Source of the DNA: Chloroflexota bacterium
Lineage (GTDB): Bacteria; Chloroflexota; Limnocylindria; Limnocylindrales; CSP1-4
Length of the DNA stretch: 64,000 nt
NCBI GenBank assembly: GCA_021802825.1
Contig: JAJZRG010000001.1
Location: 124,001 to 188,000 of the forward strand
Direction of reading: 5' to 3'
The position numbers and the translations under genes are program-made. Positions 32,256 through 41,861 of this stretch are shown here, piece after piece. How positions within the stretch are numbered: the first letter of the stretch is position 1; each line of letters begins with the position of its first letter. Under the pieces are notes generated by a model. It worked only from the letters and a program-made list of their open reading frames with translations. It ran no database searches and was not told the origin of the DNA.

Positions 32256-33227
32256 ATGGATCCTCGGCTGGTCACTGCCATCATCGTCCTGGTCGGCGTG
32301 CCGGCCGTTCTGATCGGCTACATCTGGCTCACCGAGGTTGTCCTGCGCCTGGTCGGGGAGCGCTCCAGGGGATCCATCCGGCCGTGGCTGTGGCTGGCTC
32401 CGGCGCTCGCGTTCCTCACGGTGTTCCTGGTCTACCCGACGATCGGCACCATCATCCGCAGCTTCCAGAACAAGGCCGGCACCAGCTTCATCGGCATCGA
32501 CAACTACAGCTGGTTCTTCAGCAGCGACTCGGCGCTGATCGCGCTCCGCAACAGCCTCATCTGGCTGGTGGCGCTCACGGCGATCACGGTGGGCCTCGGC
32601 CTGCTGATCGCGCTCGTCGTCGACCGCGTCCGCTACGAGACCGTCGCCAAGACCGTGATCTTCGTGCCGCTCGCGATCTCGATGGTCGCCGCGTCCGTGA
32701 TCTGGACGTTCATGTACTACTACATCACGCCGCCGGACCCGCAGGTCGGGACGCTGAACGCGGCGCTGAGCACCGTGGGCATCCCGCCCGTGGCCTGGGT
32801 CCAGCAGAGCCAGTTCGGGTTCAACTCGATCCTGCTGGTGATCGTCATGGCCTGGATGTGGACAGGCTTCGCGATGGTGATCCTGTCCGCCGCGCTCAAG
32901 GGGATCAACCCCGAGCTCCTTGAGGCCGCCCGCGTGGACGGCGCGCGCGAGGGCCAGGTCTTCCGCTACATCACCCTGCCGCTGCTCGCCCCAACCGTCG
33001 CGGTGGTCACCACGACGATGATCATCACGGCGCTCAAGGCCTTCGACATCGTGTACGTCATGACGAACGGCAACTTCGACACCCAGGTCGTGGCGTCCCT
33101 GATGTACCAGCAGATGACGCCAAGTCCCGGCCGGGCGAGTGCGATCGCGGTCATCCTGCTGCTGGCGATCGTCCCGGTCATGGCCCTCAACATCCGCCGG
33201 TTCCGCGCCCAGGAGGCCATCCGATGA
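32256..33227 (+). CDS. Sugar ABC transporter permease (MalF type)
   Basis: 323 aa, seven to eight hydrophobic segments including an N-terminal extra helix (LVTAIIVLVGVPAVLIGYIWLTEVVL). EAA loop LEAARVDGAREGQVFRYITLPLL. The ATGA overlap with the next permease shows coupled translation. Confidence 0.92.
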   Translation: MDPRLVTAIIVLVGVPAVLIGYIWLTEVVLRLVGERSRGSIRPWLWLAPALAFLTVFLVYPTIGTIIRSFQNKAGTSFIGIDNYSWFFSSDSALIALRNSLIWLVALTAITVGLGLLIALVVDRVRYETVAKTVIFVPLAISMVAASVIWTFMYYYITPPDPQVGTLNAALSTVGIPPVAWVQQSQFGFNSILLVIVMAWMWTGFAMVILSAALKGINPELLEAARVDGAREGQVFRYITLPLLAPTVAVVTTTMIITALKAFDIVYVMTNGNFDTQVVASLMYQQMTPSPGRASAIAVILLLAIVPVMALNIRRFRAQEAIR

Positions 33228-34174
33228 CGACGCCGTCCGAACGCATGGCGGAGCGCGCGGCGGGCCGGCCGGACGCGCGAGCAGCCGAGGAGCGCAGCGG
33301 CGTCCGCAAGGTGCAGGGGCGCCGCCGCTCGAAGCTGTTGAGCCGCCTCCCGCTGCACCTCCTGATCGTGTTCCTGATGGTCGTCTGGCTCATCCCCACG
33401 ATCGGCCTGCTGGTCAACTCGTTCCGACCCCCGGAGGAGGTCACGCAGTCCGGATGGTGGACGGCGTTCTTCAAGCCCAGCCAGTTCACGCTGGACAACT
33501 ACGCCCACGTGCTGGCACAGCAGAACATCACCAGCGGGTTCATCAACAGCCTGTTCATCGCGATCCCGTCCACCGTCATCCCGATCCTGGTGGCAGCCTT
33601 CGCTGCCTACGCCTTCGCGTGGATGAGCTTCCCCGGCCGCAACCTGCTGTTCATCTTCGTGGTGGGGCTGCTCGTCGTGCCCCTGCAGTCCACGTTCATC
33701 CCGCTGCTCCAGCTGTTCGGGCCGCGTGGGATCGGCATCACCGGCTCATTCCTTGTCGTGTGGATGGCGCACACCGGGTACGGCCTGCCGTTCGCGATCT
33801 TCCTGCTGCGCAACTTCATGGGCGAGCTGCCGCGCGAGGTGTTCGAGTCGGCCGCGATCGACGGCGCGAGCCCGGTCACGGCGTTCCTCCGGCTCGCGCT
33901 GCCGATGACGGTCCCCGCCATCGCGGCGCTGGCGATCTTCCAGTTCCTGTTCACCTGGAACGACCTCCTGGTGGCGATCGTCTACCTCGGGGCCCAGAAC
34001 CCCGACAACGCCCCGTTGACCATCGCCGTCTCCAACCTGGTCTCCTCCCTTGGCGGCGGCTGGCAGTACCTGGCCGCGGCTGCGTTCGTGACCATGGCCG
34101 TGCCGCTCGTGGTGTTCCTCGCGCTCCAGCGCTACTTCGTGCGCGGCATCGTGGGCGGCTCGGTAAAGGGATGA
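33224..34174 (+). CDS. Sugar ABC transporter permease (MalG type)
   Basis: 316 aa. After a polar N-terminus of ~45 residues come six helices and the EAA loop FESAAIDGASPVTAFLRLALPM, near the usual position. It ends 91 bp before the phosphorylase gene. No ATPase is in the cassette, so the shared-ATPase idea also applies here. Confidence 0.92.
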   Translation: MTTPSERMAERAAGRPDARAAEERSGVRKVQGRRRSKLLSRLPLHLLIVFLMVVWLIPTIGLLVNSFRPPEEVTQSGWWTAFFKPSQFTLDNYAHVLAQQNITSGFINSLFIAIPSTVIPILVAAFAAYAFAWMSFPGRNLLFIFVVGLLVVPLQSTFIPLLQLFGPRGIGITGSFLVVWMAHTGYGLPFAIFLLRNFMGELPREVFESAAIDGASPVTAFLRLALPMTVPAIAALAIFQFLFTWNDLLVAIVYLGAQNPDNAPLTIAVSNLVSSLGGGWQYLAAAAFVTMAVPLVVFLALQRYFVRGIVGGSVKG

Positions 34175-34265
34175 GCGCAGTCCAGACGAGGAGCGTGGGC
34201 CGGCTATGGGCCACGCGCAGGGTGATGGACTCAGCCCCGGGCCGAGGAACGTGCCCGAGCGAGGA

Positions 34266-37200
34266 ATGACGTCGTTCGCTGGACAGCCGAACCCGCGCGC
34301 GCCGCTGCTGTCGCTCTACCCGGTCGAGCCGTGGCGTGTGCGGGAACAGGGGTTCGACCCGCCCAACGCCGCCCGCAGCGAGTCCGTGTTCGCGCTCGGC
34401 AACGGCCACCTCGGGCTGCGCGGCAACCTTGAGGAGGACGCCGGGAACGCCGTCCACGGCACCTACCTCAACGGCTTCTATGAGGAGGCGCCCATCGTCT
34501 ACCCGGAGGGCGCCTTCGGTTTCGCGCGCAACCACCAGGTCCAGCTCAACATCGCCGACGGGAAGCGGATCCGGCTTGAGGTGGATGGGGAGCCGCTGGA
34601 CCTCTCGACGGGCGAGGTCGAGTACCACGAGCGCTCGCTCGACCTGCGCGCGGGCATCCTGCACCGGCGCCTTCGCTGGCGGTCCCCGGGCGGGCGACGG
34701 ATCGAGCTGACGACGCGGCGCCTGGTGTCGTTCACCCGCCGCGCGGTGGCGATGATCGACTACCGGGTGACGCTGCTCGAGGCGCCGCGCGGCGACGCGG
34801 ACGTGCGCCTGGTGTCAACGCTCGTGGAGGGGCCGGGCAATATCGCCGCGTCCGACGACCCGCGGGTGGGCTCCCACGTCCGCGCGGGCTCGCTCGTGCT
34901 CGAGCGGCGCGAGGGAGACGAGGCCGGCAGTCTGCTGGTCCAGCGCACCCGGACGACGCAGCTTGCCCTCGCAGCCGCCGCCCGCCAGTCGGCCGTTTGG
35001 CTGCGCGGCCCGGCCTACGACCCCGAGACGCCCCGCACGGTGTCCGATGCCGACGACGGATTGAGCGTCGCGCCCGGGCCCCAGGGCCCGCACGGCGACA
35101 TCGTCCCGGAGACAGCTCTGCTCGCTGACGGGATCGCCCACACGTTCCACGAGCGGCTGGCGGCGGGCGACGGGATCCACCTGGTGAAGGCGCTCGCGTA
35201 CTGCAGCTCGCTCGACCTGCCGGAAGGCGAGCTTGCCGACGAGGCGGTTGCCCAGGCGGCGGCGGCCCTGGCCGACGGCTTCGACACCCTCGCGCACGAG
35301 CAGGCGGGGGTGCTCGACGCGTTCTGGCACGACTCGGACGTGGAGCTCGAAGGGGACGACGCGCTGCAGCAGGGCCTGCGGTTCAACCTGTTCACGATCT
35401 TCGGGTCCGCGGGCCGAGACGGCCGGACCAACCTGGCGGCGAAGGGCCTCACCGGCGAGGGGTACGAGGGGCACGTCTTTTGGGACACGGAGGTGTTCGC
35501 CCAGCCGTTCTTCGCGTACACCCAGCCAGAACTCGCCCGGGCGCTGCTCGAGTTCCGCATCGGCACGCTGCCGGCCGCCCGTGAGCGGGCCGCGGAGATG
35601 GGCGAGCACGGTGCGCTGTTCCCGTGGCGGACGATCAACGGGCGCGAGGCGTCGGCCTACTTCCCGGCGGGCACGGCGCAGTACCACATCAACGCCGACA
35701 TCGCGCTCGCCCTCGCGCGCTACGTCCAGGTGACCGGCGACCGCTCGCTGCTCCTCGACGGTGGCGCTGAGCTGCTGTTCGAGACCGCCCGGCTGTGGAT
35801 CGGTCTGGGTGCCTACATCCCAGCCCAGGGTGGGGCGTTCTGCCTCAACGAGGTCACTGGGCCGGACGAGTACACGGCGCTGGTCAACAACAACCTGTAC
35901 ACGAACCTCATGGCCCGCGCCCACCTGCGCCATGCCGCCCGGGTCGCGGACGAGCTCGCGCGCGACGAGCCGCGGGCGTGGGCGCGGCTGTCGGGCGCGA
36001 TCGGGTTGAGCCTGACCGAGGTTGACGGGTGGCGCGAGGCGGCCGAACGGATGCGGGTCCCGCGCGACCCCGCCCTAGGGATCCACCTCCAAGACGACGC
36101 GTTCCTGGACCGCGAGCCGTGGGACTTCGCGGCCACCCCGGCCGACCGCTACCCCCTGCTGCTCCACTACCACCCGCTGGTCATCTACCGCCACCAGGTC
36201 CTCAAGCAGCCCGACGTCGTGCTTGCTCAGGTGCTGCTCAGCCACGAGTTCACGACCGCCGAGAAGCGCCGCAACTTCGCCTTCTACGACCCGCTGACCA
36301 CCGGCGACTCGTCGCTCGCGCCGTGCATCCAGAGCGTGGCCGCGGCGGAGCTGGGCCAGGCCGAGGTCGCCCGACGCTACTTCGTCTCCACCGCGCGCAT
36401 GGACCTCGACGACGTCAATGGCAACACCCGCGACGGGGTCCACATTGCGGCGATGGCGGGCACGTGGGTCTCGGTGGTCAACGGCTTCGCGGGCCTCCGC
36501 GACGATGACGGCGGCCCATCGTTCGCGCCCCGGCTGCCCGACGCCTGGCAGCGGCTCGCCTTCCGGCTGCGCGTGGGGGCATCGCGGCTGCGCGTCGCGC
36601 TCACGCCTGACGAGGCCACATACACCGTGGAGTCCGGACCGCCGGTGGAGCTGCGCCACTTCGGCAAGCCGGTGACGGTGCTGGCCGGGCAGCCAGCCGC
36701 TTTCGACCTGCGCCCCAGGCTGCGCGGGGTCGTGTTTGACCTCGACGGCGTCCTCACCGACACGGCCGAGCTCCACTTCCAGGCCTGGGCGCGCATGGCA
36801 GCCGAGGAGGGGCTCCCGTTCAGCCGGGAGCTCAACGAGCGGCTCAAGGGCATTGGCCGGATGGAGAGCCTCGAGATCATCCTCTCGGGCGCGCGGGGGG
36901 CCTCGCTCGACGCGGCGGCCAAGTCGCGCCTGGCCGAGCGCAAGAATGCCTACTTCGGCGAGCTGATCGCGCGGATCACGCCCGCCGACCTGCTGCCCGG
37001 GATCGCCGACCTGCTGGCCGACCTGCGGGCCCACGGCATCCGGACGGCCATCGCGTCGGCCAGCCACAACGCGGCCGAGGTCGTGCGGCGGCTGGGCATC
37101 GGGGGCGACGTGGACGCAATCGTGGACCCCTCGACCATCGTGAAGGGCAAGCCGGACCCGGAGATCTTCCTGGCCGCCGCGGAGCGCCTCCGCCTTCGGC

Positions 37201-37373
37201 CCGACGACTGCACGGGGGTCGAGGACGCGCGGGCCGGGATCCAGGCGATCAACGCTGCGGGGATGGTGTCGGTGGGTGTCGGGACGGGCCTGACGGAGGC
37301 GGACTGGGCAGTGGAAGACACACGGCAGATCACGCGCGTCGCCCTCGCCCGGCTGTTCTCCAGGCGCGGCTGA
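34266..37373 (+). CDS. GH65 disaccharide phosphorylase fused to beta-phosphoglucomutase
   Basis: 1035 aa from MTSFAGQPNP (AGGA before the ATG). Residues ~1-800 are a GH65 phosphorylase (trehalose/maltose/kojibiose type): N-terminal FALGNGHLGLRGNLEE, an (alpha/alpha)6 core with HVFWDTEVF and the general acid Glu in LNEVTGPDEY (~528), and a phosphate-site-like GDSSLAPCIQSV. Residues ~820-1035 are a HAD-type beta-phosphoglucomutase: VVFDLDGVLTDTAELHFQAW, ASASHNAAEVVRRLG, KGKPDPEIFL, GVEDARAGIQAI. Phosphorolysis gives beta-glucose 1-phosphate, which the fused mutase would convert to glucose 6-phosphate. The exact disaccharide is not decided by sequence. Confidence 0.92.
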   Translation: MTSFAGQPNPRAPLLSLYPVEPWRVREQGFDPPNAARSESVFALGNGHLGLRGNLEEDAGNAVHGTYLNGFYEEAPIVYPEGAFGFARNHQVQLNIADGKRIRLEVDGEPLDLSTGEVEYHERSLDLRAGILHRRLRWRSPGGRRIELTTRRLVSFTRRAVAMIDYRVTLLEAPRGDADVRLVSTLVEGPGNIAASDDPRVGSHVRAGSLVLERREGDEAGSLLVQRTRTTQLALAAAARQSAVWLRGPAYDPETPRTVSDADDGLSVAPGPQGPHGDIVPETALLADGIAHTFHERLAAGDGIHLVKALAYCSSLDLPEGELADEAVAQAAAALADGFDTLAHEQAGVLDAFWHDSDVELEGDDALQQGLRFNLFTIFGSAGRDGRTNLAAKGLTGEGYEGHVFWDTEVFAQPFFAYTQPELARALLEFRIGTLPAARERAAEMGEHGALFPWRTINGREASAYFPAGTAQYHINADIALALARYVQVTGDRSLLLDGGAELLFETARLWIGLGAYIPAQGGAFCLNEVTGPDEYTALVNNNLYTNLMARAHLRHAARVADELARDEPRAWARLSGAIGLSLTEVDGWREAAERMRVPRDPALGIHLQDDAFLDREPWDFAATPADRYPLLLHYHPLVIYRHQVLKQPDVVLAQVLLSHEFTTAEKRRNFAFYDPLTTGDSSLAPCIQSVAAAELGQAEVARRYFVSTARMDLDDVNGNTRDGVHIAAMAGTWVSVVNGFAGLRDDDGGPSFAPRLPDAWQRLAFRLRVGASRLRVALTPDEATYTVESGPPVELRHFGKPVTVLAGQPAAFDLRPRLRGVVFDLDGVLTDTAELHFQAWARMAAEEGLPFSRELNERLKGIGRMESLEIILSGARGASLDAAAKSRLAERKNAYFGELIARITPADLLPGIADLLADLRAHGIRTAIASASHNAAEVVRRLGIGGDVDAIVDPSTIVKGKPDPEIFLAAAERLRLRPDDCTGVEDARAGIQAINAAGMVSVGVGTGLTEADWAVEDTRQITRVALARLFSRRG

Positions 37374-37509
37374 GGCGCCTGCGGATCCCGCCGCTCGACC
37401 GTCACAGGAGCCACTTCCCGATTCGCCCGGGCGCGACTACGCTAGACGGCCGAAGCCCCCGCAGCCCGCGTCCCAAGGCGGCCAGCCTGCCCGCACCACG
37501 GAGGTCCAG

Positions 37510-38583
37510 ATGTCCCGCGTCCTGCTGATGGTCGGCACCAAGAAGGGCGCCTACCTGCTCGACTCCGATGAAGCCCGTCGCGACTGGCAGGTCCGCGGCC
37601 CGTTCTGCGACGGCTTCGAGGTGCGCGACGTCAGCTACAACCCCGCTGATGGCGCGGTCTACGCCGCCGCCACCTCGCCCTGGTTCGGCCCGGCGGTGTT
37701 CCGCTCGCCCGACCTAGGCGAGACGTGGACCCATTCGTCCGCGGGGCTGACCTACGGCGATGACGGGCCGAAGCTGACCCGCGTCTGGAGCGTGACCCCG
37801 GGCCACGGCCGCCTGTACGCCGGCGTCGAGCCGGCGGGCCTGTTCCGCAGCGATGACCAGGGTGCCACCTGGCGGCACGTTGAGGGGCTGCGCGGTCACC
37901 CGTCCACGCCCGACTGGATGCCCGGCAACGGTGGCCTCATCCTCCACACGATCGTCCCGCAGCCCGCCGACCCGCAGCGGCTGTGGGTGGGGGCGAGCTC
38001 GGTGGGCGTGTTCGAGACCACGGACGGGGGCGAGACCTGGACCGCCCGCAACCGCGGCGTCCGACAGGACTACAACCCCGGGCCGCCCGCCGAGGTGGGC
38101 AGCTGCGTCCACAAGTTCGCGCTGGCGGCAGGGACCGAGCAGACGCTCTTCCAGCAGAATCACTGCGGCGTGTACCGCTCGGACGACGGCGGCGCGAGCT
38201 GGCAGGAGATCACCGGCAACCTGCCGACCGACTTCGGCTTCGTGATGGGCGTCCACCCCCGCGACCCGCAGACTGCTTGGGTCATCCCGCTCACCACGCC
38301 GGAGAAGGGCCGCTACACGCCGGACGCGAAGGCGGCCGTGTGGCGGACGCGCGATGGCGGCGGGTCCTGGGCGCGCCTGGCGAGCGGGCTGCCGCAGGAG
38401 AACGCCTGGCTCTCGGTCCTGCGCGAGGCGATGGGCGTGGACTCGCTCGACCGGGCAGGCGTGTACTTCGGCTCCCAGTCGGGGCAGTTGTTCGCGTCCG
38501 CGGACGAGGGCGACTCGTGGCGCGAGATCGCCTCGTACCTACCGCAGATCGCGTCCGTTGACGTCACGGTCCTCGCGGACTAG
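37510..38583 (+). CDS. BNR/Asp-box repeat beta-propeller protein
   Basis: 357 aa, GGAGG upstream. It has six Asp-box copies of the S-x-D-x-G-x-T/S-W pattern: SPDLGETW, SDDQGATW, TTDGGETW, SDDGGASW, TRDGGGSW, SADEGDSW, evenly spaced as in a six-bladed propeller. No signal peptide, so cytosolic. Related to exo-alpha-sialidase/VPS10-like propellers, but sialidase catalytic residues are not evident. It is followed 21 bp later by a MoaD/ThiS-like gene, implying joint function. Confidence 0.82.
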   Translation: MSRVLLMVGTKKGAYLLDSDEARRDWQVRGPFCDGFEVRDVSYNPADGAVYAAATSPWFGPAVFRSPDLGETWTHSSAGLTYGDDGPKLTRVWSVTPGHGRLYAGVEPAGLFRSDDQGATWRHVEGLRGHPSTPDWMPGNGGLILHTIVPQPADPQRLWVGASSVGVFETTDGGETWTARNRGVRQDYNPGPPAEVGSCVHKFALAAGTEQTLFQQNHCGVYRSDDGGASWQEITGNLPTDFGFVMGVHPRDPQTAWVIPLTTPEKGRYTPDAKAAVWRTRDGGGSWARLASGLPQENAWLSVLREAMGVDSLDRAGVYFGSQSGQLFASADEGDSWREIASYLPQIASVDVTVLAD

Positions 38584-38604
38584 CGGCAGAGGGCCTACAC
38601 CACC

Positions 38605-38868
38605 ATGCCCGAGGTGCGCCTGCCCGGGAACCTCGTCGACCTGTTCCCCGGCACGCCACGAAGACTGGAGCTGGCGGGCGGCAACGTCCAGGAGCTGCTC
38701 GCCTCGCTCGACGCGCGCGTCCCCGGGATGCACGATCGGCTGCTGACCACCGGGCCTGAGATCCGCGAGCACATCAGGGTGTTCGTGGACGGGCGGCAGG
38801 CGGACCTGGCCACGCCCGTCGGCCCTGAGTCGGTGGTGCACGTGATCCCGGCGGTGTCGGGCGGGTAG
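38605..38868 (+). CDS. MoaD/ThiS-like ubiquitin-fold protein
   Basis: 87 aa, MPEVRLPGNLVDLFPG...VQELLASLDARVPG...IRVFVDGRQADLATPVGPESVVHVIPAVSGG. The beta-grasp pattern and C-terminal GG tail match MoaD/ThiS sulfur carriers, which are activated at the GG by an E1-like enzyme. There are no moaE, moeB or thi genes nearby; the partner is the propeller gene upstream. Confidence 0.85.
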   Translation: MPEVRLPGNLVDLFPGTPRRLELAGGNVQELLASLDARVPGMHDRLLTTGPEIREHIRVFVDGRQADLATPVGPESVVHVIPAVSGG

Positions 38869-38916
38869 CTGTGGGTCGCCGCTCGACGCGGCGGATCGGC
38901 GATCCGGGGCGGGGCG

Positions 38917-40038
38917 TCAGCCCACGCTCGACGCCGGGTAGCGCACCCGGAAGGCCGTCCAGCCCGGCTCGGAGGTGACGCTCACCTCGCCCCCGTCCCC
39001 CTCGACCAGCTGGCGCACGATCGTAAGGCCGATGCCGGCCCCGCCTCGCGCCCGGTCGCGCGACGGCTCCACGCGGTAGAAGCGGTCGAACACGCGTGAG
39101 AGGGCCTCCGGGGGGATGCCGGGTCCCGAGTTGCCCACCACGATCTCGATCCACGCACCGCCTTCGCGGCCTCCGTGGGAGCCGGCAGCCCTCGAGTCGC
39201 CTGCCGCCAGCGACGCGACGGCGACCCGGCCTCCGTCGGGCGTGTACCGCTCCGCGTTCTGGAGCAGGTTCGCGAGCACGCCGGTCAGCGCATCCGGGCG
39301 CACGCGCGCGATCGCGGGTCCCGGGGCGTCCACCTCGACCGCCACCGACCGGCGGGTCAGGGCCGGCGCCACCAACTCCGTCGCACCCCGCAGGGCGGCC
39401 GCCACGTCGACATCGGTCGGCTCGGTCCGCACGGCCGTCCACGGAGCGCCGGCCAGCACGTCGAGCGAGGCCGCGAGCCGCTTTAGGCGGTCCACCTCCT
39501 CGCGAAGCGAGTCGAACACGCGTGGGTCCGGCTCGATGACGCCGTCGCGGAGCGCCTCAAGGTAGCCTTGGAGGTTCGTCAGCGGGGTGCGGAGCTCGTG
39601 GCTCGCGTTGACGATGAACTCGCGCCGCAGAGCCTCCTGCTGGTCGAGCCGAGCGGCCATCGCGTTGTACGCGGCGGCCAGGCGCCGGAACTCTGCGGGA
39701 CCGTCCTCGGGAACGCGTTCCGCCGGGCCGTCGGCGGCGACCCGGTCGGCGGCTTCGGCCAGGCGCTCGATCGGTCGGGCGAGCATCCGCGCCAGCACGA
39801 GGGCCAGCGTCAGCGCCACCAGAGCCGCCACGACCGCGGTGACGATGACGACCCCGGCGACGCTGCTGCCGAACATCTGCCGGGCGTGGTCGGCGGAGTC
39901 GCCGGCGGCCATCATCAACGCCTCGAACGCGTCGCCGCCCACGCGCAGGACGCCGACCGCGAGGATCGCGATCGACACCGCCGCCACGACCAGCGCGGCG
40001 ACCAGGATCCGCGCCGACAGACCGGTGAGCCGTCTCAC
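38917..40038 (-). CDS. Sensor histidine kinase (HAMP-HisKA-HATPase)
   Basis: 373 aa from GTG 40036-40038, overlapping the response-regulator stop (GTGA). Two membrane helices (ARILVAALVVAAVSIAILAVG; VAGVVIVTAVVAALVALTLAL) flank a short extracytoplasmic loop of ~25 residues, then HAMP, HisKA with the phospho-His in NASHELRTPL, N box NLLQNAERYTP and G boxes NSGPGIPP and GGAGIGL. The small sensor loop suggests sensing within the membrane or via a partner. Cognate to the OmpR-type regulator upstream. Confidence 0.92.
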   Translation of the reverse strand: MRRLTGLSARILVAALVVAAVSIAILAVGVLRVGGDAFEALMMAAGDSADHARQMFGSSVAGVVIVTAVVAALVALTLALVLARMLARPIERLAEAADRVAADGPAERVPEDGPAEFRRLAAAYNAMAARLDQQEALRREFIVNASHELRTPLTNLQGYLEALRDGVIEPDPRVFDSLREEVDRLKRLAASLDVLAGAPWTAVRTEPTDVDVAAALRGATELVAPALTRRSVAVEVDAPGPAIARVRPDALTGVLANLLQNAERYTPDGGRVAVASLAAGDSRAAGSHGGREGGAWIEIVVGNSGPGIPPEALSRVFDRFYRVEPSRDRARGGAGIGLTIVRQLVEGDGGEVSVTSEPGWTAFRVRYPASSVG

Positions 40039-40808
40039 GGCTCCTCCCGCCGCCTTGCCACCCGGCCGGCCGCGCGGTACCCCGTGCCGCGCACGGTGTC
40101 GACGTACCGCGGCGCAGCGGGGTCGTCGCGCAGCTTCTCGCGCAGGCGCCGCACGTACTGGTCGATCGCCCGGTCGGTCACGTCGCCCTCGGCCTCGCCG
40201 TACACCGCGTCGAGCAGCTGGAGGCGCGACAGCACGCGCCCGTCCGCGTCGAGGAGCGCCGCCAGCAGCCGGAGCTCGAGCGCCGAGAGGCCGACATCGA
40301 CCCCGCCGACCGTCGCGCGGTGGCGCCCGGGGTCGAGGGCCAGGTCGCCCAGCGTGAGCACCTCGCCGGCTCCCACCGCCGCGATCCCCGCCGGCCGTTC
40401 GGTTCGCCGCAGGATCGTCTTGACGCGCAGGACCAGCTCGGCGGGGGAGAAGGGCTTGGGGAGGTAGTCGTCCGCGCCCTCGGACAGGCCCTGGATCCGG
40501 TCGCCGACAGCGCCGCGCGCCGACAGGATCAGGATCGGCACGTCGCCCATGGCGCGCACCCGGCGGATGACGGCATACCCGTCGAGCTCGGGGATCATGA
40601 GGTCCAGGACCACGAGGCGCGGCGAGCGCTCCTCGATCTCGCGGATCGCCGACCGCCCATCGGCCGCCGTGACGACCGCGAATCGCTCCCGCTCGAGGTA
40701 CATGCGCACCAGCTCGACGATCTTGGGGTCGTCGTCCACGACCAGGATGGGGCCATAGGGCTGGTTCGGCACGGAGGGCAGCATGACCGGCCCAAGCGTT
40801 CCCGGCAA
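40035..40808 (-). CDS. OmpR family response regulator
   Basis: 257 aa; MLPSVPNQ (40784) is an alternative start eight codons in. Receiver domain with acidic pocket VVDDDPK, phospho-Asp in VVLDLMIPELDGY, Thr/Ser in LILSARG and Lys in YLPKPFSPAEL. C-terminal winged helix with SALELRLLAALLDADGRVLSR and DQYVRRLREKL...TVRGTGYR. Targets unknown; the divergent secreted-protein gene at 40930 shares its upstream region. Confidence 0.93.
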   Translation of the reverse strand: MPGTLGPVMLPSVPNQPYGPILVVDDDPKIVELVRMYLERERFAVVTAADGRSAIREIEERSPRLVVLDLMIPELDGYAVIRRVRAMGDVPILILSARGAVGDRIQGLSEGADDYLPKPFSPAELVLRVKTILRRTERPAGIAAVGAGEVLTLGDLALDPGRHRATVGGVDVGLSALELRLLAALLDADGRVLSRLQLLDAVYGEAEGDVTDRAIDQYVRRLREKLRDDPAAPRYVDTVRGTGYRAAGRVARRREEP

Positions 40809-40929
40809 CCGTGACGGCTCCGTGACACCGCGTCATCGCCACGTCGCACGACCCGGCGAGTCTGACCGCCGTCCCGGTCGCCGGGAACGCCCGCCGGCAG
40901 CGCCTCGCCGGCCCAGGAGGATCTCCCTG

Positions 40930-41337
40930 ATGCTTCGTCGTCTCGCCGCCGCCCTCACGGCCACCGCCCTGCTCACATCCGTAGCCGCAAGCTCGGTCTT
41001 CGCCGGCAGCGCGCCCCACATCGGCTTCTACGCCGACGGCACCTTGTGGCGCACCGTGGGCACGCCTACCGACTTCTCGAACACCGGCGCCCCGGCCTCG
41101 TCCTTCGAGGCGATCTACGCACTGGGCAACGGTCTGGTCAACGTGGCCGCGGCCGCGCCGGGCGACCCCGGTTTCCGAGGTGGACGCTGGATGGTCCTGC
41201 CGATCACCTGGAGCACGACGCCGGTGCAGCTGACCAGTGGCGACCAGGTGCTCGCCTACGCCTCGGCCGGGATGCTGACGATCGCGTCGACGCCGGTCAA
41301 GGAATTCGAGTGCCCGGTGATCCCTCTCCAGGGCTGA
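40930..41337 (+). CDS. Secreted hypothetical protein
   Basis: 135 aa from MLRRLAAALTATALLTSVAASSVFAGS, with AGGAGG upstream and a Sec signal peptide ending at VFA. The mature part (APHIGFYADGTLWRTVGTPTDFSNTGAPASSFEAIYALGNGLVNVAAAAPGDPGF) has no recognised domain. Divergent from the OmpR-type regulator, thus a candidate member of its regulon. Confidence 0.75.
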   Translation: MLRRLAAALTATALLTSVAASSVFAGSAPHIGFYADGTLWRTVGTPTDFSNTGAPASSFEAIYALGNGLVNVAAAAPGDPGFRGGRWMVLPITWSTTPVQLTSGDQVLAYASAGMLTIASTPVKEFECPVIPLQG

Positions 41338-41861
41338 TCGCCCGACCCGGCGCGGCACGGCGGCTCGCCTCGCCTGGCAGACCGCCGCCATCGTCCCGCC
41401 GCCTCCGCCGCAATCGCCGCCGAGTCACCCCACCTGGGTACTCGGCGGCCGCGGACTCGCCCTACACATCATCGCACGGGAGGTCGCCGGGCACGTTCGG
41501 CCGGCGTCGGGGGCAGGGCGGACATGGCGAAGCCATCGCGTCAGAGACGCTGCTGCGCCATGGGCGGGGCGCTCGGCCTGACCGTCTGGTGCCCCGATCC
41601 GCCGGCCCCTCGCCGGCTGAGTCGCGTCAGGGTCGGGAGCGCCCCCCGCGCGCACGGGCCGCGCCGCGGACCCCCGGCTCGGGCCGGGACCCGCGCACGC
41701 CGCTGCCCCTGGCGACCCCGGCACGACTCGGCCGCCGGCGCGCGGGGGTCCCGGGCGGCAGCCGGCGGGCGGCTTCAGGGACGGGACGCTAGGGCGACCG
41801 CCCGTTCCCCCGGGCATGTCCGGCACGCTCCCGCCCGCTCACCTACCATCGGTGCTCCGAC
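41338..41861. other. 524-bp stretch without a gene
   Basis: No supported ORF, RNA gene or repeat. TACCAT (41844-41849) near its right end may be the promoter -10 of the glycosyltransferase gene. Confidence 0.5.

Noticed and set aside
38917-41391. 824-aa ORF ending in the histidine kinase
   Set aside because: The upstream part is a shadow of the response regulator; kinase homology begins at the GTG overlapping its stop.
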